Assembly: GCA_024233835.1 (NCBI GenBank)
Contig: JACKPC010000005.1
Coordinates: forward strand, 186,001 to 250,000
Reading direction: 5' to 3'
DNA length: 64,000 nt
Source: Leptospiraceae bacterium
Lineage (GTDB): Bacteria; Spirochaetota; Leptospiria; Leptospirales; Leptospiraceae
The notes below the pieces were generated by a model that saw only the letters and a list, made by a program, of their open reading frames with translations, did no database searches and was not told where the DNA came from. Position numbers and translations under genes: made by a program. How positions within the stretch are numbered: position 1 is the stretch's first letter; every line of letters starts with the position of its first letter. Of the stretch, positions 9,261 to 17,332 are shown piece by piece.

Positions 9261-9905
9261 ATGAACTCAGAAGAACTTTCATCTGAGATTGAACTGTTAA
9301 TTCAATATTCGAGACAATATTATTCCCGTGCCTGGATGTATGCAACAGCAGGGAATCTTTCCATCATTGATAGAGAAAAGGGAGAGGTCTGGATTACTGC
9401 TTCGGGTAGAAATAAATCCTGCCTGACAAAAGAAGATTTTCTTCCTGTTTCTTTGATAAGTGGTTTTAAGGTCAGTGAAACCACATTACGACCCAGTGCG
9501 GAAACTTCTCTTCATCGGGTCATATACTCTGAAGTTCAGGAGGCAGGTTCGGTCTTACACGTTCATACGCCTGCTTCTGCGGCTTTTTATATTCACCTCG
9601 ATAGAGAGCATCCCCAGGATTTATTTGTTCTTCCTAATATAGAAATGCTGAAAGCGTTTGGAGATTTCCGGGAGAATCCTGATTTCCGAGTTCTTTGCCT
9701 GTATAATTACGGTAAGGTAGAAGATATTGCAGAGAAGCTTTCTACTTTTATAAAAAGTTATCCACTTGAAGTGCCATTTTTTTTAATCGAAAACCATGGG
9801 ATTACTGTCTGGGGAAAAAATGCAGAAGAAGCAAATAAGCACCTTGAGGCGGCAGAACATATACTTCAGGTTATTTCTCTCAGAAGAGGAAATCTTGATT
9901 TCTAA
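9261..9905 (+). CDS. mtnB: Methylthioribulose-1-phosphate dehydratase
   Basis: A class II aldolase-fold zinc enzyme that dehydrates 5-methylthioribulose-1-phosphate in methionine salvage, two steps before MtnD. Zinc ligands are visible in VLHVHTPAS and in IENHGITVWG. The N-terminal part has WMYATAGNLSI and WITASGRNKS, as in the MtnB family. The length of 214 residues fits. The start ATG directly follows the mtnD stop. It ends 4 bp inside the convergent HATPase gene, a tail-to-tail overlap. Confidence 0.93.
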   Translation: MNSEELSSEIELLIQYSRQYYSRAWMYATAGNLSIIDREKGEVWITASGRNKSCLTKEDFLPVSLISGFKVSETTLRPSAETSLHRVIYSEVQEAGSVLHVHTPASAAFYIHLDREHPQDLFVLPNIEMLKAFGDFRENPDFRVLCLYNYGKVEDIAEKLSTFIKSYPLEVPFFLIENHGITVWGKNAEEANKHLEAAEHILQVISLRRGNLDF

Positions 9906-10381
9906 TCCTGTATTTTGCAGATAGCTGTTACTTCGAGGACATTATTTTCAACCCTATAAGAAAGCAGGTAATCGGTTTCAAAAGGAATTCGGTATAAACC
10001 CAGACGGCTTCCTTCATCTTCCGGATTTTCAATAATTTCTTTTAAACGGTTAATGTAAAGGGTTTGAGGCTCTTCTGAGCGGATAAGGTTATCAATATAC
10101 AATTTGAATATCTTAAAATTTTCACTTTCTTCAATGACCCCATTTCTCACACTTATAATAATTTCTTTAGGAGAGTATTCAAAGTGAAATTCAACCGAAC
10201 TTAGCTCAGGAACTGCGGTCCCATATTTAATCGCATTCTCCAATAGTTCGGAAGCTACTATTTCGGAAGCATAGATAATCTCAACTCCAAACTCTTCAAG
10301 GAGCTTTCGTATTTTATAGCGCATATTCCGCACAGTTCCCCAGACGGGCTGTACGGATATGTGAATGGAACCATCATTCAT
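9902..10381 (-). CDS. HATPase-fold (anti-sigma-factor-kinase-like) protein
   Basis: This 159-residue protein has the N-box of the GHKL ATPase fold (SELLENAIKYG, about residue 45) but no histidine-kinase phospho-acceptor domain. This is the layout of RsbW/SpoIIAB-like serine kinases and related regulators. The usual glycine-rich boxes are weak: only EDEGSRLGLYRI resembles the G2 box. A role in partner switching with STAS and SpoIIE-type proteins is inferred; both types occur in the window but not next to it. The SPFH gene lies 4 bp upstream on the same strand, suggesting cotranscription. Confidence 0.65.
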   Translation of the reverse strand: MNDGSIHISVQPVWGTVRNMRYKIRKLLEEFGVEIIYASEIVASELLENAIKYGTAVPELSSVEFHFEYSPKEIIISVRNGVIEESENFKIFKLYIDNLIRSEEPQTLYINRLKEIIENPEDEGSRLGLYRIPFETDYLLSYRVENNVLEVTAICKIQD

Positions 10382-10385
10382 TTGT

Positions 10386-11633
10386 TTATTCTTTGGCCTC
10401 TTTTTTGATTTTTGCCTGAAGGTTTAAAAGGGATTCCAGACCGATAGCGGTAAAGGGATTAATATTATTATTCCCATTTCCCCCGAGGATCATCATCTCC
10501 GGGAACTTCATTTTCGCCATTTCAGCTGCAATGCCGATAGCTGTTTCTTTTTGGATAGTAGCTTTTTCGAGTGGACTTAAACCCGCCTGAACTTTCAGTC
10601 TGGCTACTCTGGCTTCGGCTTCCCCTCTGGCAATCTTCGCTTTGGCTTCGGCAATGGCCTGCTCAGCTTCGAGTCGGGCAACGTCCCTTTGCTGCTCGGC
10701 TTCGGTCACCGCTTTAATTTTCTTTACTTCATACTCGGCTCTGGCTTTGGCTACATCAGCGTCTCCCTGTTGTTTGGCTGTAATCGCGTCCTGTTTGGCT
10801 CTTTCTGCCTTGGCTTTGGCTACGATTTTTTGCTGTTCCGCCTCTTTTTTCTTAGCAATTAGTTCATCGATGGTTTTATCAAAGTCAATTTCCTTGATTA
10901 CAAATTGAAGGATCTCAATTTTATAGAGGGAGAAGGGGGAGGGTTTACGAATAATCGGCTGGCCATTTTCGCCTAATTTAATTTTAACCGTTCTATCTAT
11001 AAACCTGTTGCCTTCCGGGTCAGTAATTTCTTTTTCTTCGAGGAGAGTTTCATAAATTCCCCTGCGAATCTGTTCTTCCACAAGGGCTGTAAATTCTGCA
11101 CGCCTCGAACTATAGATTTCCTCAGCTTTCATTAAAGTGGCTGTTTGCATCATGGCTTCGACTATGGTCTGTAAAATTAAGTCTTTTTTTACTGCTGCAA
11201 AAGATTTGAAGTCCCTGTGCAGGGTAATCTGATCTGATTCTACCTGAGACAGGCGAAACTTTAAAGAACCCGATATCTGGGCCTGACCTCCATCATTAAA
11301 CCGAACTGTAATGGGGTCTGCATCATAGCCGGTTCCACCTTCTTCTGCTCTTTTGGAAAAGTAATGAATGTCCGAAACGTGATAAGTAACAATATCTCCA
11401 AATAATTGGAAGTATAGTCCCGGCTTATTTATAACCGTAATGTCACCTGTCATGGCCGCCTGTTTTACCTGGTAGTATCCAACCTTATTTGATTCAAAAA
11501 TCTGACTCGACATGGCACCGATAATGACCACTATAATTACAGAAAGAAAAATAAAAAATTTAGACTGTAGACTCATATTTCCTACATTTTCTGCATGCCC
11601 TTCAATTTTCTTTTTTATATTCAAGAGATGCAC
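10386..11633 (-). CDS. SPFH/Band 7 family membrane protein
   Basis: A flotillin/prohibitin-like scaffold protein of about 412 residues. An N-terminal membrane helix (about residues 27-45) is followed by the Band 7 domain and a long Ala/Lys/Glu-rich coiled coil (about residues 255-350), ending with KFPEMMILGG and an Asn-rich stretch. Members organise membrane microdomains or regulate membrane proteases. The open frame could start with a GTG at 11633, but AGGAGG overlaps that codon. A TTG at codon 4 (11624) lies 8 nt from the SD and is the likelier start. The HATPase gene follows by 4 bp. Confidence 0.85.
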   Translation of the reverse strand: MHLLNIKKKIEGHAENVGNMSLQSKFFIFLSVIIVVIIGAMSSQIFESNKVGYYQVKQAAMTGDITVINKPGLYFQLFGDIVTYHVSDIHYFSKRAEEGGTGYDADPITVRFNDGGQAQISGSLKFRLSQVESDQITLHRDFKSFAAVKKDLILQTIVEAMMQTATLMKAEEIYSSRRAEFTALVEEQIRRGIYETLLEEKEITDPEGNRFIDRTVKIKLGENGQPIIRKPSPFSLYKIEILQFVIKEIDFDKTIDELIAKKKEAEQQKIVAKAKAERAKQDAITAKQQGDADVAKARAEYEVKKIKAVTEAEQQRDVARLEAEQAIAEAKAKIARGEAEARVARLKVQAGLSPLEKATIQKETAIGIAAEMAKMKFPEMMILGGNGNNNINPFTAIGLESLLNLQAKIKKEAKE

Positions 11634-11692
11634 CTCCTATATATGTTTATACCTGAGGATGTATCAATACCCATCATAGTGCAATTTTTTTT

Positions 11693-12643
11693 TTAATAAG
11701 AATGGAATAAGGATAGAAAATGTTTATTGAAATCCGCTTCGAGGGTCTCAAAAGAAGCGTTTTCCCGGTTTGAGTAGAAAGGAGTAAAATATTTAAGTCC
11801 TAAATTGCCGTATTCATTGCGAATCCAGCGCTTTAGTTGATGAAGCATTTCTTCTTTTCTGCTTTTCTTGTGTGTTATAGTAAGAATATAGGCCATTAAT
11901 TCTTCAATACCGAGGTTTTTGGTAACACTGCTTAAAAAAATATCGGGTACCTCTTTTTGATTCAGAGTATCGTGCAAAAACTCCAGGGAAGCCAGTAGGG
12001 TATGATAACTGGCACTGGCCAGTTCTTTTTCGTCGCATTTATTAATAATAAAGGCATCGGGAACTTCCATAATTCCGCTTTTCATGAATTGTATCTGATC
12101 TCCACCGAGGGGCTGCATCACCAGAAATGAAAAGTCTGCAAGATTGGTTACTTCCGTTTCATTCTGGCCGATTCCGACCGTTTCAATGATTACATAATCA
12201 AAGAGATGTCGCAAAAGGCGAATGACATGATAGGTGTAAGGATTTACTCCCCCCATCTCTAATTGGCTGGCCTGAGAACGAAAGAAAATACGGTTTTCTC
12301 TCGGAGGCAGGATGACTCTCGTTCTGTCACCGAGGATAGAACCTCCGCTGATGTGGCTACTCGGATCGATGGCTACAATAGCGAGTTTCTTACTTCCTGC
12401 TTCTTTTAAAAAAGAGTAACAGAGAGCCCCGATAAGAGAAGATTTTCCGGCTCCCGGGGTTCCTGTGATCCCCAGGGTCAGACAAGTCTCATCGCTCAGA
12501 CCTTCTTCGGCAAGAATAGGAAAGAGTTTTTTACGAAATTGCAGGGCCTCTTTCTTTTCCAGTTCGGAGATTAGTCTTGCAAGGGGGAATTTCTCCCCCT
12601 CTTTGGCTCCCTGTATAAGCTCTCGAATGCTGACTTCGTTCAT
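11693..12643 (-). CDS. meaB: MeaB-type GTPase, mutase chaperone
   Basis: G3E-family P-loop GTPase (ArgK/MeaB) that loads and protects the adenosylcobalamin cofactor of acyl-CoA mutases. Walker A is GITGTPGAGKSS, the switch region is AIDPSSHISGGSILGDRTRV, and the base-recognition motif is INKCDEKE. The 316-residue length is typical. Its start overlaps the stop of the mutase gene by one base, so the enzyme and its chaperone are translated from one message. Confidence 0.95.
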   Translation of the reverse strand: MNEVSIRELIQGAKEGEKFPLARLISELEKKEALQFRKKLFPILAEEGLSDETCLTLGITGTPGAGKSSLIGALCYSFLKEAGSKKLAIVAIDPSSHISGGSILGDRTRVILPPRENRIFFRSQASQLEMGGVNPYTYHVIRLLRHLFDYVIIETVGIGQNETEVTNLADFSFLVMQPLGGDQIQFMKSGIMEVPDAFIINKCDEKELASASYHTLLASLEFLHDTLNQKEVPDIFLSSVTKNLGIEELMAYILTITHKKSRKEEMLHQLKRWIRNEYGNLGLKYFTPFYSNRENASFETLEADFNKHFLSLFHSY

Positions 12644-14649
12644 TAATTCGAGATGGTATCGATGATAGTTCCCATAATTTTCATCAGGTCGAAGTCTTTA
12701 GGAGTGAAAATAGCTTTAACTCCAACCTTCTTCAGACCTTCATAGTCGGCTTCGGGAATGATTCCACCAAAAACAACCGGGATATGGTTTTCAGCCTTGT
12801 AGTGTCTCAGTTCCTCCATGATCTGGTTTGCGATTTCCATGTGAGAGCCGGAAAGTATTGAGATTCCGATGACATCGGCGTTTTCTTCTACCGCGCTCTG
12901 AACGATTTCCTGGGGAGTCAGGCGTATTCCGGAATACACTACATCAAAGCCGGCGTGTTTGGCTGCAATCGCAATCATTTCGGCACCATTGGAGTGACCA
13001 TCCAGTCCGGGTTTTCCCACAACCATTCGAGGACGATGTTGTTTCTTATTCTGAAAGGCTTCTACCTTGGCTCTGACTTCTTTTACACTATCATTTTCAA
13101 GAGAAAGCTTCTGACCTTCTACACCGGTTACCGGGTGGTACTCACCGAATACAGCTCTCAGGGTATCGGCCCATTCTCCTGTAGAAATTCTGGCTTTTGC
13201 ACATTCTATAGAAGCTTCCATCATGTTTTTACCGGTTTTAGCAGCTTCTTCCAGAGCTTTTAGTGCAGCTTCTGCCCGTTTGGCATCCCGTTTTTTCTTG
13301 GTTTCTTCTAACTGGCTGAGAGTAAGTTCAGCAGCTTTCGGGTCTACCTTGAAGATGCCACCGTCTCTGTCGGTCATAAGAGGAGAGGTGATTCCCTCTG
13401 TCCATTTATTCTTTCCTACAATGGTCAGTTCTCCGGAATTGATTCTGGCCATTCTTTCTGCCTGAGACTTCACCAGCTGGGTCTTCATATAACCATTCTC
13501 AATCGCTTTAATGGCTCCACCCATTTCGAGGATTTTATCGATTTCAGCATAAGCTTCTTCTTTTAGAGCCTTGACTTTACTTTCTATGACTTTGGAACCT
13601 TCGAAGAGGTCGGGATATTCTAAGAGGTCGGTTTCATAAGCTAAAACCTGTTGCAGGCGCAGAGACCACTGTTGATCCCAGGGACGGGGTAAGGAAAGGG
13701 CTTCGTTCCAGGCCGGAAGTTGAAGGGCACGGCAACGGGCATTACGGCTGAGAGTGACTCCTAAGGATTCGAGGATGATTCTCCAGGCGTTATTTTCCGG
13801 TTGTTCTTCTGTAAGACCGAGAGAGTTTACCTGCACTCCGTAACGGAAGCGGCGGTATTTGGCTTCTTTTACCTTGTAACGATCCAGAGTGATTTCTTCC
13901 CACATTTCAGAGAAGGCACGCATTTTACTCATTTCTTCCACGAAGCGAATCCCGGCGTTTACGAAGAAGGAAATCCTTCCTACGCACATTTCGAACTCTT
14001 CTTCATTGAAGCAGTTTCTTTCTTTAATGGCATCTAAGATGGCAATGGCGGTTGCGAGGGCAAAAGCCAGCTCCTGTGCCGGAGTGGCTCCCGCTTCCTG
14101 TAAGTGATAAGAACAGATGTTCGAAGCATTCCATTTGGGAATATTCCGCAGGGCGTATTCATACATGTCTACAATGATGCGGATAGAATGAGAAGGAGGG
14201 AAAATGTAGGTTCCCCTGGCGAGGTATTCTTTGATAATATCGTTCTGTGTCGTTCCCTGTAGCTTGGTAATATCAGCTGAGGTTTCTTCTGCCAGAGCCA
14301 CATATAATGCAAGAAGCCACATAGAGGTACCATTGATGGTCATAGAAGTGTTCATCTGGTCTATAGGAATCTGGTCGAAGAGGATTTTAAAATCATCGAG
14401 AGTATTAATGGGAACACCTACTTTTCCTATTTCCGGTTTCGCCACAGCGTGGTCGGAACTATAACCGCATTGAGTAGGAAGGTCAAAGGCTATGGATAGA
14501 CCGGTTTGACCCTTGGAAAGGTTATTACGAAATAATTCATTGGTCGATTTAGCGTTGGTGTGTCCACCGTAGGTTCTGAAAATCCAGGGTCTTTCTTTGA
14601 TTACGTTACCCTTATCATCATAAAGCAGGTGATCTTTTTTCTTGTCCAT
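12643..14649 (-). CDS. B12-dependent acyl-CoA mutase, MeaA/ethylmalonyl-CoA type
   Basis: A single-chain cobalamin-dependent carbon-skeleton mutase of 668 residues. The TIM-barrel domain has FRTYGGHTNAKSTNELFRNN and LSIAFDLPTQCGYSSDH, which resemble MeaA/Ecm rather than classical MutB. The C-terminal B12 domain (from about residue 540) has the DGHSNG form of the DxHxxG cobalamin-binding motif and GGIIPEADYEGLKKVGV. The substrate could be ethylmalonyl-CoA or methylmalonyl-CoA; sequence reading alone cannot settle it. MeaB is encoded directly downstream with a one-base overlap. Confidence 0.9.
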   Translation of the reverse strand: MDKKKDHLLYDDKGNVIKERPWIFRTYGGHTNAKSTNELFRNNLSKGQTGLSIAFDLPTQCGYSSDHAVAKPEIGKVGVPINTLDDFKILFDQIPIDQMNTSMTINGTSMWLLALYVALAEETSADITKLQGTTQNDIIKEYLARGTYIFPPSHSIRIIVDMYEYALRNIPKWNASNICSYHLQEAGATPAQELAFALATAIAILDAIKERNCFNEEEFEMCVGRISFFVNAGIRFVEEMSKMRAFSEMWEEITLDRYKVKEAKYRRFRYGVQVNSLGLTEEQPENNAWRIILESLGVTLSRNARCRALQLPAWNEALSLPRPWDQQWSLRLQQVLAYETDLLEYPDLFEGSKVIESKVKALKEEAYAEIDKILEMGGAIKAIENGYMKTQLVKSQAERMARINSGELTIVGKNKWTEGITSPLMTDRDGGIFKVDPKAAELTLSQLEETKKKRDAKRAEAALKALEEAAKTGKNMMEASIECAKARISTGEWADTLRAVFGEYHPVTGVEGQKLSLENDSVKEVRAKVEAFQNKKQHRPRMVVGKPGLDGHSNGAEMIAIAAKHAGFDVVYSGIRLTPQEIVQSAVEENADVIGISILSGSHMEIANQIMEELRHYKAENHIPVVFGGIIPEADYEGLKKVGVKAIFTPKDFDLMKIMGTIIDTISN

Positions 14650-14770
14650 AGTCTCTATGTCCCCGTTTTAGAAGTTTTGGTACTTATTGTGTGAATTTGG
14701 GTTTTTTCCTCAAGCCTAAAATTAAAATTAGGCCGGGCTTAATTACTGGGAAATATCATATTCTGAGGGT

Positions 14771-14808
14771 TTTCCCAAATCGGGGGATGTACCCTCCGGT
14801 TTGGGAAA
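14771..14808. repeat. Long-stem hairpin, member of a dispersed repeat family
   Basis: Arms TTTCCCAAA (14771-14779) and TTTGGGAAA (14800-14808) are perfect complements, and the inner bases (CGGGGG against CCCTCCG) extend the stem. Read on the minus strand it resembles the hairpins at 15351 and 35826 (ACCGGAGGGT in each). It lies between the mutase start and the TA pair. The rest of 14650-14942 holds no gene. Confidence 0.6.
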
Positions 14809-14942
14809 AAAATAGTTAATTTTAACTTAAAATAAAGAATAAGCTTCTATATAAAATTTAATTGTTAAAAAGAAAAAACTCTAAATAGTTTGTATTTAGA
14901 CCGGAATGTATACTTTTTCAAAATATCCTGCTGGAGATTGTA

Positions 14943-15197
14943 ATGGAAGCCATTCAAGAAATAAATATAGAAGCAAAGAAAGTTGAGTTAATAGCAAAAA
15001 TTACCCGTATAGTTGATGTTGAAATTCTCCTGCAACTTGAAGAATTGCTATTACAACTTGAACCTGAAGAACACATTGAATTACAGGATTGGGAAAGAGA
15101 AGAACTGGCCAAAGGAATGAAAAGTATAGAAGAAGGTAAGTTATATTCGCACTCTGAAGTAAATAAAAGAATAGATAGTATATTAGAGAATTTATAG
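14943..15197 (+). CDS. Antitoxin-like protein of a ParE-type TA pair
   Basis: An acidic, largely helical 84-residue protein (repeated LEELLLQLEPEEHIEL pattern) ending with a segment (EGKLYSHSEVNKRIDSIL) like the C-terminal part of small type II antitoxins that bind ParE/RelE toxins. An SD-like GGAG (14934-14937) precedes the ATG. Its stop overlaps a GTG-initiated ParE-like frame by one base, the usual TA layout. The toxin is truncated, so this antitoxin may be an orphan. Confidence 0.65.
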   Translation: MEAIQEINIEAKKVELIAKITRIVDVEILLQLEELLLQLEPEEHIELQDWEREELAKGMKSIEEGKLYSHSEVNKRIDSILENL

Positions 15198-15340
15198 TGG
15201 CTTACAAAATTGAATGGTCGGAAGATGCAACGATAGACTATGAAAATACAGTAAAATATATTGGTAAAACTTGGGGAATAAATTCTGCTTCTATAAAAGA
15301 AGAATTAGATTTATTTATTAAAAAGCAAAGAGATAATTAA
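15197..15340 (+). pseudogene. Truncated ParE/RelE-type toxin
   Basis: A GTG-started frame of 47 residues (starting AYKIEWSEDATIDYENTVKY, then IGKTWGINSASIKEELDLFI) matches the N-terminal half of ParE toxins, which are normally 90-100 residues. It stops where the C-terminal strands with the catalytic or interaction residues should begin. The stop lies just before a hairpin repeat (15351), suggesting that a repeat-associated deletion removed the 3' half. It overlaps the antitoxin stop by one base. Confidence 0.7.
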
Positions 15341-15350
15341 AAGCCATTTC

Positions 15351-15378
15351 TCAAACCGGAGGGTTAATCCTCCGAATC
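15351..15378. repeat. Hairpin repeat, dispersed family
   Basis: CGGAGG-GTTAAT-CCTCCG with partly matching flanks (CAAAC upstream). The same loop and stem recur at 35826-35855 and, in the other orientation and with GTACAT as the loop, at 14771-14808. It overlaps the 3' end of the Rpn-like remnant and could act as its terminator, though no T-run follows. Confidence 0.6.
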
Positions 15379-16050
15379 CCTAACCGATTTCCTTAAAAAT
15401 TTCTCCAGATAGGCTTCCTGGAGTTCAACAACACGGGAAATGAATTTCAGTTCAGCACCTTCTTTCTTTAAATTTATCGCAGTCCTGAGGGCTTTTTTAT
15501 GTTCGGCTCTTTTTTCACGAATACTCGCAAGGTGCTGTGATTCTTCCTTTCCTTTTTTGAGTCCTTCCTCGAAAGCATACTCGATAGTGGCTTCGTGGTC
15601 TCTTTCTGTTTTCAGGCGCATTTCGTAGTAATTTCTTGTTTTTCTGTCGAGAGAAATATCCTGAAGAGCTTCAACGGCTTCACGAATCACGGGGTTTTTG
15701 ATCTTAAGCTTTTTCACGTCCTCTTCCTTTAATTTCTCGGCTTTTTGGATGAGATATATCCAATCTTCTAAATTAGACTCCTGAGTTCCGGATGTATTCA
15801 GGAATTTCTTCAGTTCTAAAATATGGATTTCGAGGTCTTTCGTCAAGGCTATTTCTCTGCCTTCTGCTTCGAGAACCCGGAAAATGGAATGGTAGTTTTC
15901 TGTTTCCAGAAGCTTGAAATTTAAAAAAGAAACGGAATAAACCGGTTTTAAGTCCGAATATTTTTTCCCTCGAACTATCTGCTGGGAATAAAGCTTTGCC
16001 CAGTAATACAGGATTCTCTTTCCATAAAATTTCTGGGGAAAGGCCTGCAT
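15364..16050 (-). pseudogene. N-terminally truncated Rpn/PD-(D/E)XK transposase-family nuclease
   Basis: Remnant of a recombination-promoting nuclease (Rpn, PDDEXK transposase family). The readable part begins at the conserved IEMQ segment; the same frame continues upstream of the ATG to about 16085 with PNFRIEMQ. The ~60 residues that should precede it, with the catalytic Asp, are absent. The C-terminal part is intact: KTRNYYEMRLKTERDHEA, then a charged coiled coil and LQEAYLEKFLRK. Without the nuclease core it should be inactive. A second, shorter remnant with the same C-terminus lies at 33140, and both are next to dispersed repeats. Confidence 0.75.
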
Positions 16051-16100
16051 TTCAATTCTGAAATTTGGGATAATTTTTGGAACTTTTTTTTAAATCCCCC

Positions 16101-16191
16101 TTAACCCCACGTTGAAACATGGGGTTAAGAAAATGCTTCTTCTAATACATGAGGTATAGTAGCTAATGTAAGGAACGGTCGTGACCGTTCC
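16101..16191. other. Two perfect inverted repeats in a gene-free stretch
   Basis: Within the gene-free 16090-16618 there are two strong palindromes. The first has arms TTAACCCCA (16101-16109) and TGGGGTTAA (16120-16128) with a 10-nt loop. The second (16172-16191) has arms GGAACGGTC and GACCGTTCC separated by only GT, the form of a protein-binding operator or recombination site. Neither has a T-run on a side that would make a standard terminator. Confidence 0.6.
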
Positions 16192-16230
16192 ATTTTAGAC
16201 CGCTCTTTTATTATCTGCTTTTTTTCTTTT

Positions 16231-16380
16231 AAGCAAAGCTTCCAATACTTGTAAAACTTGGTTTCCCGCTTTTTCTTTTCTTTATGTAAAGTAAAGAAAA
16301 AGGCGGGGCAAAAAGAAAAGAAACCCGCTACTCACACGTCCGTGTGTTCTTGCGCTCCGGGCAGCCGTCCGTGGCTGCTC
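16231..16380. repeat. Dispersed repeat, copy A (uninterrupted)
   Basis: A ~150-bp sequence nearly identical to 30938-31066 joined to 32856-32881, where the second copy is split by an IS element. It contains three hairpins: a long imperfect one (GCTTTTTCTTTTCTTTA paired with TAAAGTAAAGAAAAAGGC), CACACG-TC-CGTGTG, and GCAGCC-GTCCGT-GGCTGC. No coding frame is evident. Confidence 0.8.
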
Positions 16381-16390
16381 AGTAATTGGT

Positions 16391-16555
16391 GAGCCTTTCT
16401 AAATAAAAAAAGCCTCCTTTTCAGGAAGCTTCTTTTTAGTTATTAGTGTTTAGATATTAGGGATTAGTAGTAATCCCAGAGCTTGTTTTTCTTTTGGAAA
16501 GTCAGGCTTCCCAAGTAAAGCTACTAATTCTTAATCCCTAACCTCTATAAGCAAA
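16391..16555. repeat. Second dispersed repeat, copy A
   Basis: Starts GAGCCTTTCTAAATAAAAAA and includes TTTAGATATTAGGGATTAG. A shorter, diverged copy lies at 29982-30109 against the CRISPR array, and a 17-bp piece (GGATTAGTAATAGTTCC) of that copy recurs at 33722 at the break point of an Rpn remnant. The two larger copies flank the whole defense-like operon. Confidence 0.75.
16404..16431 (-). terminator. Rho-independent terminator for the minus-strand operon
   Basis: On the minus strand AAGCTTCCT-GAAA-AGGAGGCTT forms a 9-bp stem (one G-U pair) with a GAAA tetraloop, followed by seven T residues. It lies about 190 bp after the stop of the last defense-like gene (16619) and points the right way to end that transcript. 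It is part of the dispersed repeat; the copy at 29982 has lost this hairpin. Confidence 0.7.
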
Positions 16556-16618
16556 TGCCCTTCAACCCTTAAACCCTTTTCCTGTAAGACTTCCTCTTCT
16601 GGTTTTAGTTTTTTTACT

Positions 16619-17332
16619 TCATACATACATCATAAATAATGTGACTTCAACTCTTATATTCGGAACAGAGCATAACTCTGCCCAATAATTAATGAGCGTC
16701 ATATACCTATTGAATGTTTCAAAAGAGTCATCTGTATTCCAGGGCTTGGGAAGTTGCCTTGTTGTATCACCTTGTTCTTTAAAGAGTCTTACCAGAGCAG
16801 GCCAGAGTCCATCAATAATAGCCCGATTATCTATAGCTACAGGATGGTTTTGTTCATATCCCATGCTTCTTGTTAAAAAATGCAGATACTTTGAAGACAT
16901 GACTTTTGACCAACCCAGCTTCTGGGTTAGCACATTCCAGGAACTTTCTATGGAACTTGATTCTTCAATAAGTTCCGGTAACTTTGCAAGTTCTTCCTGA
17001 ATGGTTTTTAAATCTTTCTGGTAAATTTTATTTGCAGTTCTTACCATATTTCCCCAGATTACAGTCAAAACCAATCCTTCCAAATATTGTTTTCTCTTGA
17101 AGCATTCCATTATATTCGATGGGCAGGAATTTAATGAATTTTCTTTAAATACAAATTCAGGAAAATCAGGTTTTAAAATATACTTTTTCCATGAGCTTGG
17201 ATTAAATCTTTTTGTCATTACTTCATAAAAATAATCATCGTTATCAGCTTGATTACGATCTATGAGAGTTAAGGTTGTTGTTTTAGCCCAATAAAGGGTA
17301 ACAGGATCAGGTTGCCATATTAGCTTTTTCAT
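16619..17332 (-). CDS. OGG-fold DNA glycosylase-like protein
   Basis: A 237-residue protein. The segment LGWSKVMSSKYLHFLTRSMG followed by NHPVAIDNRAI resembles the helix-hairpin-helix plus catalytic Asp region of OGG1-type glycosylases (pattern: K...SK.LHFL...P..D). VIWGNMVRTANKIY earlier in the protein is also like the OGG-fold family. Those enzymes excise damaged or modified bases; which base this one would recognise is unknown. It is the last gene of the five-gene operon, overlapping the Res-like gene by 26 bp, so its start could be slightly later. Placement with helicases, nucleases and a DNA methyltransferase suggests it acts on modified or foreign DNA. Confidence 0.5.
   Translation of the reverse strand: MKKLIWQPDPVTLYWAKTTTLTLIDRNQADNDDYFYEVMTKRFNPSSWKKYILKPDFPEFVFKENSLNSCPSNIMECFKRKQYLEGLVLTVIWGNMVRTANKIYQKDLKTIQEELAKLPELIEESSSIESSWNVLTQKLGWSKVMSSKYLHFLTRSMGYEQNHPVAIDNRAIIDGLWPALVRLFKEQGDTTRQLPKPWNTDDSFETFNRYMTLINYWAELCSVPNIRVEVTLFMMYV

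Noticed and set aside
14650..14942. Possible B12 riboswitch upstream of the cobalamin-dependent mutase
   Set aside because: I find no B12-box-like sequence; the region holds only a palindromic repeat and AT-rich sequence.
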